A stretch of DNA of 12,415 bases from JBGPIK01 sp041484845 (lineage in GTDB: Bacteria > Desulfobacterota > Binatia > UBA9968), in assembly GCA_041484845.1 (NCBI GenBank), contig JBGPIK010000182.1:1-12415 (forward strand), written 5' to 3'. A program made the position numbers and the translations under genes. The stretch's first letter is position 1; each line of letters opens with the position of its first letter. The notes below the pieces were generated by a model that saw nothing but the letters and a program-made list of their open reading frames with translations, searched no databases and had not been told where the DNA came from. Shown in pieces: positions 6,703-12,415 of the stretch.

Positions 6703-7722
6703 GTGAGAATCCAACTCGTCACGCCTGCGCCTTTGCGCATAAACAACGGCAACAAGATTACGGCGCTGCGCTGGAGGCGCATACTCCGGACGCTCGGTCA
6801 CCGCGTAACCGTTAGGCAAAAATATGACGGCGGTGATTGCGACGTTTTGATCGCGCTGCACGCGCGCCGTAGCGCCGACTCTATCCGCCGGTTCCACAAG
6901 TTACATCCCAAACGCCCCATGATCGTCGTCTTGACCGGGACGGACCTCTATCGCGACATCCACAAGAACCACAGAGCTCAAGCATCGCTTGCGCTAGCCA
7001 CGCGCATCGTCGCTCTACAAAAAATGGCCTTTGCCGACCTGCCAGAACGTCACCACGCAAAAACCCGGGTGATTTATCAGTCGGCTGAACCCTATAAGGG
7101 ACGGCGTACGCCAGCTTCGAAGAAAATTTTCAAAATATCGGTGATCGGCCATTTGCGCAAAGAAAAAGATCCCCTGCGCACGGCGCTCGCGTTGCGGCGC
7201 CTGCCCTCCGAATCGCGCATCGAGGCCGTTCATATCGGCAGCGCGCTGGACCCCCGCTTTGAACCGAAAGCACGCGCCGAAGCCGCGCGTAATCGGCGCT
7301 ACCGCTGGATCGGCCAACGCCCGCACTGGAAAACACGCCAGATTTTGGCTGGCAGTCAATTGACGGTAATCACGTCACGCATGGAAGGCAGCTCCAATGT
7401 TCTGTGCGAAGCTCTCGCCTGTGGCGTGCCGGTGATCGCGGCCAAAATCCCGGGCTTGGTGGGAACCTTGGGCGAGAATTATTCGGGATATTTTCCGGTA
7501 GGAAACAGCGAAAAGCTAAGCCACTTGTTAAGGCGAGCGGAAATCGATCGGCGCTTTTACCAATCCTTGAAGCGTCACTGCGTGCAACGTTCTTATCTCG
7601 TCCGGCCTAAACGGGAGCGCGACGCCTGGAGCCGCTTGCTTAAAGAGTTACGCTTGTGTCCAAAGCCTCATTTGCGCGGCTCTTCCTGTATCCACGGTCT
7701 GACCCAGGGTAACATCAAGTAG
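6703..7722 (+). CDS. senB: Selenosugar synthase SenB (GT4-like glycosyltransferase)
   Basis: This 339-residue GT-B fold glycosyltransferase matches the family formerly listed as TIGR04348. SenB joins selenium from selenophosphate to a UDP-sugar, giving the selenosugar used by SenA. Features typical of that family are VTPAPLRINNGNKITALRW (6-24), LIALHARRSADS (49-60), VLTGTDLYRDI (76-86), VIYQSAEP (123-130) and the GT4 EX7E motif E228-E236 in RMEGSSNVLCEALACGVPVI, followed by YSGYFPVG (260-267). The start is GTG, 9 bases after the senA TAG and in the same frame, with no clear Shine-Dalgarno, so translational coupling is likely. The family core ends near residue 316. The last 23 or so residues are encoded over the 3' end of the opposing permease gene and are probably not functional. 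No senC/selD follows here. Confidence 0.87.
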   Translation: MRIQLVTPAPLRINNGNKITALRWRRILRTLGHRVTVRQKYDGGDCDVLIALHARRSADSIRRFHKLHPKRPMIVVLTGTDLYRDIHKNHRAQASLALATRIVALQKMAFADLPERHHAKTRVIYQSAEPYKGRRTPASKKIFKISVIGHLRKEKDPLRTALALRRLPSESRIEAVHIGSALDPRFEPKARAEAARNRRYRWIGQRPHWKTRQILAGSQLTVITSRMEGSSNVLCEALACGVPVIAAKIPGLVGTLGENYSGYFPVGNSEKLSHLLRRAEIDRRFYQSLKRHCVQRSYLVRPKRERDAWSRLLKELRLCPKPHLRGSSCIHGLTQGNIK

Positions 7723-8975
7723 GCCGGGAGGGACAGCAGGAAAGTAATGGCAAAGTAGTTGCCGTAGCCGTATTTTTCCGCTCCCAATCCGCTAATGCCG
7801 CCGACCAGACGACCGGTGAGCGAAAAGATTGAAGATAAGAACGCGTACTGAACCGTGGCATGCTCTTTCTGGCAAACGTTCATGAGAAAGGCGAGAAACG
7901 CAGCCGTTCCCAATCCGCCGCAAAGGGATTCGAACATCGACGCGCCGTAAAGTCCAAAGCGTCCAAGGTCCAACCAGTCCACAAGCGAATAGCCGAGATT
8001 GGAAAACGCTTGCAGCAGTCCGAGCACCCAGACGCCGCGAAAGATCCCGTATCGAGAGATAAAGGCTCCGCCAGTGAGCGCTCCGACCACGCTGAGAACG
8101 ATACCGAAGGTCGTCGGGAACAATCCGATCTGAAACATCAAGTCGTCGCGCAGCGGCCAGATCGCTTTGCCGTAATCGACCCAAAAAGGCTTGACCATCG
8201 GACCGATGGCGAATTCCCCTAATTTATAAGTGAGCACGAACGCCACGAGCGGAATCACTTTCCAAGTCGCCGCCCAGCCCAAAAATCCCTGCAGCCAGTG
8301 CTCGCGCGCCTGAACCGGAAGACTCAGCCGGGGAACCCAGATACTCGAAAACGCCAGAAGAATAAAAACAAGCCCAGCGAGACTGAACAACAAGTTCCAC
8401 TCGACCACGGCGGCAAGAAAAACCAAGCCGCCGCCGAAGCTCACGAGCGCGACGCGATAAGCCGACGCGCGCACGCCGTTGGCAGCGCCCTCTTCTTCCC
8501 TGCTGATCAAGCCGACCGAATAAGAATCGATCGCGACATCCTGCGTCGCCGACAAGGTTGTAAAGCCGAGAATCAAGCCAAGAACGATCCAGCCGACGCC
8601 GGCGACATTGAGCCATGGCAGTGTAAAAAGCGCGCCGGCGATTCCCAACATACAGCCCAACACCCAAAAGCGGCGGTCGCCATAGCGATGCACCAGCGGC
8701 GACCAAAATACTTTGAGCGAGTAGGGCAGCTCGAGCAGCCGGAGGCCGCCGATGGCGCGTAGGGAAACGTCATGCAAGCGAAAATAAACCGGCAGCACTT
8801 CCCATAAGATCGCCACCGGGGCGCCCTGGATGAAATAAAGCAACGCCACGATGCCGAGATTTTTTTTTGCCTTCTCGGGCAACCGATCCGCCCCAAGGAA
8901 TTTCCACAATAGGCCGCGCATATTGAGTTTTAGATAGTAATGACAATCCGTGCGTGATTCCAGTCTTTGCTTCAC
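7668..8975 (-). CDS. ampG: AmpG-like muropeptide MFS permease
   Basis: This 435-residue polytopic inner-membrane protein has about 12 hydrophobic segments, the size of the AmpG branch of the major facilitator superfamily. AmpG permeases import anhydro-muropeptides for peptidoglycan recycling. The diagnostic AmpG-like stretch SATQDVAIDSYSVGLI followed by EEEGAANGVRASAYRVAL is present (about 142-174), as is the N-terminal YFIQGAPVAILWEVLPVYFR (47-66). The start is ambiguous. GTG at 8975 has a weak GATGAG upstream; ATG at 8921 (Met19) would remove an unconserved 18-residue leader but has no ribosome-binding site. Its 3' end overlaps the convergent senB by 55 bases. It diverges from tupA. Substrate specificity may differ from classical AmpG, and no beta-lactamase or ampD gene is nearby. 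Confidence 0.8.
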   Translation of the reverse strand: MKQRLESRTDCHYYLKLNMRGLLWKFLGADRLPEKAKKNLGIVALLYFIQGAPVAILWEVLPVYFRLHDVSLRAIGGLRLLELPYSLKVFWSPLVHRYGDRRFWVLGCMLGIAGALFTLPWLNVAGVGWIVLGLILGFTTLSATQDVAIDSYSVGLISREEEGAANGVRASAYRVALVSFGGGLVFLAAVVEWNLLFSLAGLVFILLAFSSIWVPRLSLPVQAREHWLQGFLGWAATWKVIPLVAFVLTYKLGEFAIGPMVKPFWVDYGKAIWPLRDDLMFQIGLFPTTFGIVLSVVGALTGGAFISRYGIFRGVWVLGLLQAFSNLGYSLVDWLDLGRFGLYGASMFESLCGGLGTAAFLAFLMNVCQKEHATVQYAFLSSIFSLTGRLVGGISGLGAEKYGYGNYFAITFLLSLPAYLMLPWVRPWIQEEPRK

Positions 8976-9035
8976 CTAATCTCATCTTTCTCGTCATGCG
9001 CCATGACTTTCCGTCCGCTCTTCGAGAAGATAGAA

Positions 9036-9058
9036 AAATTACGGCCCATATTGGCCGT
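9036..9058 (-). terminator. Terminator-like hairpin on minus strand upstream of ampG
   Basis: ACGGCC (9041-9046) and GGCCGT (9053-9058) pair perfectly around a 6-base loop. Read on the minus strand, the stem is followed by AATTTTT, the layout of a short intrinsic terminator. It lies 60 bases upstream of the permease start, where it could attenuate a leader transcript, or it may be a relic. The rest of 8976-9248 holds only weak promoter-like boxes and no supported gene. Confidence 0.45.
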
Positions 9059-9248
9059 GGAGACAAACCCTTTGCCCAGCCGACACCGATTGTACCAGTC
9101 GAAGTCAAACCTGCCGCCGGGTGAGGAAGGGTGTCAGGAACCGCTTAACTGCCTCAGGCAATCAAAATCTCACGTTGAATTGCGGGACGTTGCAGGTTAT
9201 GCCTAGCGATTGAAATCGTCTTTGTTGGGATCGCGTGGGGGTATGTCA

Positions 9249-10106
9249 ATGCGCAAACGCAAAGTCTTAGTTTCGACGGTCGCCGGTTTAATCTTTGGTC
9301 TGTTACCATGGGTGAATGTTCGGGGAGCCGGGCGGGATGCAAAAACCGTCATTCTCGCGACGACAACCAGCACGCAAGATTCCGGCCTCCTGGATCTTTT
9401 GGTTCCTCTTTTTGAGAAGCAGTCCGATTACAAACTAAAGACGGTCGCCGTTGGCACCGGCCAGGCGCTTGCGCTCGCCGCCAGGGGCGAGGCGGACGTC
9501 GCGTTGGTCCACGCGCCGAGCCTGGAAAAACAATATGTCGCTGACGGAAAACTGCTCAACCGGCGTTTAGTCATGTACAACGATTTTATTATCGTCGGGC
9601 CGGACAACGATCCGGCAAAGATTCGCTCCTCCAAAGATGCCGTCGCGGCATTGAAACTCATCGCGCAGGCGAAGGCCCGGTTTGTTTCGCGCGGCGATAA
9701 CTCCGGCACCCATACCTTGGAGAAATCGCTGTGGAACATGGCGGGTATCGCACCCAAGGGTTCCTGGTACATGGAGTCAGGGCAGGGCATGGGGGCTACG
9801 CTTACCATCGCTAACGAGCGGAGCGCTTATGCTCTAAGCGATCGCGGCACGTATCTCGCCTTTAGCCAACGGTTCGCGCTGCCAATTCTCATCCAGGGCG
9901 ATAAACGGCTTCTAAACATCTACTCCGTAATGGAGGTCAACCCTGCCAATGGACCGCGGATCAATAGTGCGGGAGGAAAGGCCTTCGCGGACTTCATGGT
10001 AGCGCCGCAAATTCAGGCGGTGATTAAGAACTTCGGCGTAGCTAGATTCGGCCAACCTCTATTCGTCCCTGTGGCCGGCATGCGGGAGGAAGAGATCGGA
10101 CGGTAG
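9249..10106 (+). CDS. tupA: Tungstate ABC transporter substrate-binding protein TupA
   Basis: This 285-residue periplasmic binding protein captures tungstate for the TupBC importer. Residues 1-27 (MRKRK, a hydrophobic core, then VRGAG) form a signal peptide. The TupA hallmark TTTSTQDSGLL (38-48) supplies the oxyanion-binding TTTS. Other family blocks are VGTGQAL (68-74), DVALVHAPS (83-91), MYNDFIIVGP (109-118), SRGDNSGTH (147-155), WYMESGQGMGATL (173-185) and LSDRGTY (196-202). These separate it from molybdate-binding ModA. I choose ATG 9249 because GGGGG (9237-9241) lies 7 bases upstream. ATG 9243 is too close to that site, and the longer frame from TTG 9210 would add residues ahead of the signal peptide. 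It is the first gene of the tupABC operon. Confidence 0.92.
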   Translation: MRKRKVLVSTVAGLIFGLLPWVNVRGAGRDAKTVILATTTSTQDSGLLDLLVPLFEKQSDYKLKTVAVGTGQALALAARGEADVALVHAPSLEKQYVADGKLLNRRLVMYNDFIIVGPDNDPAKIRSSKDAVAALKLIAQAKARFVSRGDNSGTHTLEKSLWNMAGIAPKGSWYMESGQGMGATLTIANERSAYALSDRGTYLAFSQRFALPILIQGDKRLLNIYSVMEVNPANGPRINSAGGKAFADFMVAPQIQAVIKNFGVARFGQPLFVPVAGMREEEIGR

Positions 10107-10107
10107 T

Positions 10108-10821
10108 ATGGAGTTACTCTGGGAAGGGACTCACAAGGCTTTTGCGTTGCTATGCGGCTTCGACACGGAAGTTTGGGCGATCACATGGCTCTCGATCAAG
10201 ATTTCCGGCTCCGCTACGCTCATCTCTCTTTTGCTCGGGATTCCTTTAGGCATTGCCCTCGCGCTGGCGAGATTTCCCGGCCGCTCGCTAGCCGTCGCGT
10301 TGGTGAACACCGGTATGGGCTTACCGCCCGTCGTGGTCGGCCTCTTCATTTCCATTTTGCTGTGGCGCAGTGGACCGCTTGGTTTTCTCGATCTCATCTA
10401 TACGCCAGCGGCAATGATCATCGCGCAAATCATCATTGCGTTTCCGATTGTCGCGGGGCTCACGATGGCAACCTTTCAGAGCCTCGACCCTAATCTCGGT
10501 TTGCAGCTGTTGGGCATTGGCGCCTCGAAGCTTCAACTCTGGTGGCTGCTGTCCAGGGAAGCCCGGCTACCGCTGCTAGCGGCCGTGATGGCCGGGTTCG
10601 GCGGCGTGATTTCGGAAGTCGGCGCGTCGATGATGGTCGGGGGCAATATTCGTGGACAAACACGCGTGCTTACCACGGCGACCGTATTGGAGAACAGCAA
10701 AGGCAACTTCGATATTGCGATTGCTTTGAGCCTCATTCTACTGACGCTCACGTTCATCATCAATTGGTTTCTTACCCGATTGCAGCAGCGAGGGAAGATT
10801 AAATGGCCGAGGCCGTACTAA
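10108..10821 (+). CDS. tupB: Tungstate ABC transporter permease TupB
   Basis: This 237-residue inner-membrane permease forms the tungstate channel with TupC. There are about five to six hydrophobic segments, including 26-55, 63-86, 101-121 and 209-224. The EAA loop that contacts the ATPase is seen as EARLPLLAAVMAGFGGVISE (about 151-170), followed by GASMMVGGNIRGQTRVLTTA, a stretch typical of TupB permeases. The ATG follows the tupA stop after a single base with no good ribosome-binding site of its own (a GGAGG is about 20 bases upstream), so translation is probably coupled to tupA. It overlaps tupC by 19 bases. Function rests on family likeness and on the neighbouring TupA. Confidence 0.9.
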   Translation: MELLWEGTHKAFALLCGFDTEVWAITWLSIKISGSATLISLLLGIPLGIALALARFPGRSLAVALVNTGMGLPPVVVGLFISILLWRSGPLGFLDLIYTPAAMIIAQIIIAFPIVAGLTMATFQSLDPNLGLQLLGIGASKLQLWWLLSREARLPLLAAVMAGFGGVISEVGASMMVGGNIRGQTRVLTTATVLENSKGNFDIAIALSLILLTLTFIINWFLTRLQQRGKIKWPRPY

Positions 10822-11546
10822 CGCTGCGCGATATTAGGGTCCAGTATGGCAACCGCATCGTGCTTCAAATCCCTGCTCTAGATCTCATTGCAGGCGAGGT
10901 GCTTGGAATCCTTGGTCCGAACGGCGCGGGAAAGACCACACTGCTACGTATCATGGGCCTGCTTCTGCGCCCCGCAATGGGCAAAATATTTTTCCTAAAA
11001 GAAGAAGTAAGGCGGACCAACGCCCAGGTCCTTCGCCGCCGCATGGCCAGCGTATTTCAAGAGCCGCTTCTGTTAGACACGACGGTTTACGACAATGTCG
11101 CTCTTGGATTAAAGCTTCGGGGTCTCCCGCGCCGTGATGTTGAGGGGCGTGTCCAACCTTGGCTAGAGCGGTTGGGCATTGCATCCCTCTCCCACCGGAG
11201 CGCGCGCAGTCTATCGGGTGGCGAAGCGCAACGGGCCAGCCTGGCTCGCGCGTTTGTCTTAGATCCAGACATCCTTCTATTGGATGAACCGTTTTCATCC
11301 CTGGATCAATCAACGCGCGAAGCGCTCATGGGTGATCTTCAACACATTTTTGAGGTCACCGGCGTTACAACGGTATTCGTCACCCACGAGCGGGAGGAAG
11401 TGCTGACGTTATCGAACCGCCTGGGAGTTCTAAGTGGGAGCAAACTCCTTCAGTTGGACGGAACGGCTGAAGTCTTCAGGCATCCAAAAAACGAGGAGGT
11501 CGCAAAGATCGTCGGACGGCGAGATTCATGTGCGGGGCTCGTATAA
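10803..11546 (+). CDS. tupC: Tungstate ABC transporter ATP-binding protein TupC
   Basis: This 247-residue ABC ATPase powers the importer from the cytoplasmic face. Walker A GPNGAGKTT is at 38-46, the Q-loop Gln86 is in VFQEP, the signature LSGGEAQRASLARA is at 137-150, Walker B with the catalytic Glu is DILLLDEP (156-163), and the H-loop His195 is in VTHE. The start overlaps the end of tupB by 19 bases and has GAGGGAAG just upstream, as expected in a coupled operon. The core domain is complete. After VAKIVG (235-240), where many relatives continue with VET/VDT and a longer tail, this protein ends quickly as RRDSCAGLV. The short tail may be natural or a mild truncation. Roughly 155 bases without a gene follow before spoVG. 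Confidence 0.91.
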   Translation: MAEAVLTLRDIRVQYGNRIVLQIPALDLIAGEVLGILGPNGAGKTTLLRIMGLLLRPAMGKIFFLKEEVRRTNAQVLRRRMASVFQEPLLLDTTVYDNVALGLKLRGLPRRDVEGRVQPWLERLGIASLSHRSARSLSGGEAQRASLARAFVLDPDILLLDEPFSSLDQSTREALMGDLQHIFEVTGVTTVFVTHEREEVLTLSNRLGVLSGSKLLQLDGTAEVFRHPKNEEVAKIVGRRDSCAGLV

Positions 11547-11688
11547 CGTCACCATCCCTGGTGCCGAGAGATGGTACAACAGAGATCTATTTTTTGGCGC
11601 TGACCGACTTGGGCTGCAAAGGACCGAGTCCTACAAAATGTCTAGCATCTACTTGCAATGAATAACGCAAATGCGAGGATAATAAACG

Positions 11689-11696
11689 AGGAGGTG
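11689..11696 (+). promoter_or_regulatory. Strong Shine-Dalgarno for spoVG
   Basis: AGGAGGTG lies 5 bases before the ATG at 11702, close to the full anti-Shine-Dalgarno complement and far stronger than any other site in this window. It fixes the start of the gene and suggests high translation. Confidence 0.75.
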
Positions 11697-11701
11697 TCCC
11701 T

Positions 11702-12004
11702 ATGCAGATTACGGAAGTTAGAGTCTTTCCGGTCCAAGAAGAAAAACTCAAAGCTTATGTCACCATTACGATTGATCAGTGCTTTGCGATCCGGGACATT
11801 AAGATCATCCACAGCACCTCTGGGTACTTCATCTCAATGCCGAGCAAAAAGCGAAAAGACGGCACTTATAAAGACGTCGCTCACCCGATCGACAAGGAAA
11901 CTCGCGCGATGATCGAGGAAGCTATCCTGGAGGAATATAAGAAAGTTGCCGAGCCAAATAGAGCGAAAGAGATTTCGTCAACGAAGCTAAGGTTAGCTCA
12001 CTAG
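11702..12004 (+). CDS. spoVG: SpoVG family protein
   Basis: This 100-residue protein matches the SpoVG family, small dimeric proteins that bind nucleic acids site-specifically and act as regulators of division, envelope or metabolic genes in several bacteria. Landmarks are MQITEVRVFPV (1-11), KAYVTITIDQCFAIRDIKII (17-36), GYFISMPSKKRKDGTYKDVAHPI (41-63, the most conserved block) and a helical tail RAMIEEAILEEYKKV. The length is normal for the family. The first name refers to Bacillus sporulation, but the family is widespread in non-spore-formers, including delta-type proteobacteria, so it does not imply sporulation here. It follows tupC on the same strand after 155 bases with its own strong ribosome-binding site, and a separate promoter is possible though none is clear. 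Nothing recognisable follows downstream. Confidence 0.9.
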   Translation: MQITEVRVFPVQEEKLKAYVTITIDQCFAIRDIKIIHSTSGYFISMPSKKRKDGTYKDVAHPIDKETRAMIEEAILEEYKKVAEPNRAKEISSTKLRLAH

Positions 12005-12233
12005 CACTAAAGACGGCGATTGTAGGCGGCCAAAACGTGCCCGCTTTTGTCGAATCCAAAGCAGGCCCGTACGTGTGCCTAGACGCGGCAGACCACGGAA
12101 GCCGGAATGGATGGATCCGTTCGCTACCGGCGTCAAGCACACTTCGTTGCGAAGCCGTACCTGCTCGATGACAGGGTAAAGACTCTGGAGAGTTGAGTTG
12201 GAGCAACCTCTAGCCCGCATTTCTCACAGCAGA
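12005..12233. other. Intergenic region without a supported gene
   Basis: Small open frames here on both strands resemble no family I recognise. A hairpin at 12039-12066 pairs GCCCGCTTT with AAAGCAGGC (one C-A mismatch, 10-base loop) but has no following T-run, so it is only a weak terminator candidate for spoVG. A short CTTCG-TTG-CGAAG stem lies at 12141-12153. Confidence 0.5.
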
Positions 12234-12414
12234 GTCAATCGAGAGGTGAGCTCTCCAGAGCGAGGCAATAAGCTTGTGCCTTGGAGCAGCCCGCAAACTG
12301 AGTTGCTGGAGCGAACGCCCGTGGCAAAGCGCAAGCGGCGAACCGAGCACCGAACACGGCATTGAAACTGTTCGCCTCTGTGCCTCGCTCTTCCGATCTC
12401 GCCTCTCGATCGAC
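12234..12414. repeat. 181-bp segment bounded by 34-bp imperfect inverted repeats
   Basis: The left arm (12234-12267) and the reverse complement of the right arm (12381-12414) agree at 28 of 34 positions, including the blocks ATCGAGAGG and AGAGCGAGGCA. An inner pair, GGCGAAC (12337-12343) and GTTCGCC (12370-12376), extends the symmetry. The size and terminal repeats suit a MITE-like element. No transposase and no target-site duplication are visible, since the window ends one base later. The right arm includes a 14-base match to a sequencing adapter, so an artefact is possible. Confidence 0.5.
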
Positions 12415-12415
12415 A

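Noticed and set aside
9100..9180. Cobalamin or Moco/Tuco riboswitch upstream of tupA
   Set aside because: A few GAAGG and CAGG fragments recall such elements, but their order and spacing do not match either consensus.
9249..10106. Molybdate-binding ModA or phosphate-binding PstS
   Set aside because: TTTSTQDSGLL, SRGDNSGTH and ESGQGMGATL are TupA hallmarks.
11550..11632. Terminators after tupC (CACCA-TCCC-TGGTG at 11550 and AGGAC-CGA-GTCCT at 11620)
   Set aside because: The stems are only 5 bp and neither is followed by a T-run.
11653..11683. Promoter TTGCAA with GATAAT in front of spoVG
   Set aside because: The spacer is 19 bases, and transcription would begin at or inside the Shine-Dalgarno, which would remove it from the message.
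12045..12061. tRNA T-arm (GTCGAATCC)
   Set aside because: No acceptor, D or anticodon stems can be placed around it; it is the loop of a simple hairpin.
11922..12220. Minus-strand small proteins downstream of spoVG
   Set aside because: Two overlapping frames of 75-94 codons run partly antisense to spoVG, show no family motif and lack ribosome-binding sites.

Overview
The window is a stretch of chromosome-like DNA, moderately GC-rich, with tight Gram-negative-style gene packing. The gene mix suggests an uncultured soil or sediment bacterium of the Deltaproteobacteria/Desulfobacterota-Tectomicrobia-Methylomirabilota kind: two SDR dehydrogenases, an MpaB-type oxygenase, an AmpG-like permease, a TupABC tungstate importer, SpoVG, and interspersed short palindromic repeats. 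This placement is an impression from family content, not a computed assignment.

Left region (1-3130). The window opens inside an SDR oxidoreductase gene (+). It is followed by a convergent array of TGGAGTNN octamers (479-612), which also supplies the 3' end of the next gene. Three minus-strand genes form a probable operon, in order of transcription: an exported TPR protein (3130-2384), an MpaB/DUF2236 oxygenase (2307-1462) and a secreted N-formylglutamate amidohydrolase-like enzyme (1451-597).

Middle region (3131-7722). A short divergent promoter region with a perfect 21-bp dyad separates the operon from a complete SDR gene (+). The stop codon of that gene abuts a 129-bp hairpin element, followed by a decayed half copy. 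A strong promoter and ribosome-binding-site candidate then lead into an alpha/beta hydrolase and two genes I recognise as senA (selenoneine synthase) and senB (selenosugar synthase). This is the most interesting locus in the window: a selenoneine biosynthesis cassette lacking senC/selD and egtD here, with an unassigned hydrolase in front. senA and senB lie in the same reading frame, separated by one TAG and three codons.

Right region (7668-12415). An AmpG-type MFS permease (-) converges on senB with a 55-bp overlap. A spacer of about 270 bp, containing a terminator-like hairpin on the minus strand, separates it from the divergent tungstate ABC transporter tupABC (+), whose genes are nearly contiguous or overlapping. 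A spoVG gene with a strong Shine-Dalgarno follows. The last 411 bases have no convincing gene. They end in a 181-bp segment bounded by 34-bp imperfect inverted repeats, whose right arm contains a 14-base match to the Illumina adapter end. That match calls for caution about the assembly there.

SenB would use selenophosphate and a UDP-sugar to make a selenosugar, and SenA would couple this to hercynine to give the antioxidant selenoneine. Selenophosphate and hercynine must come from enzymes encoded elsewhere. TupABC would supply tungstate for pterin enzymes.
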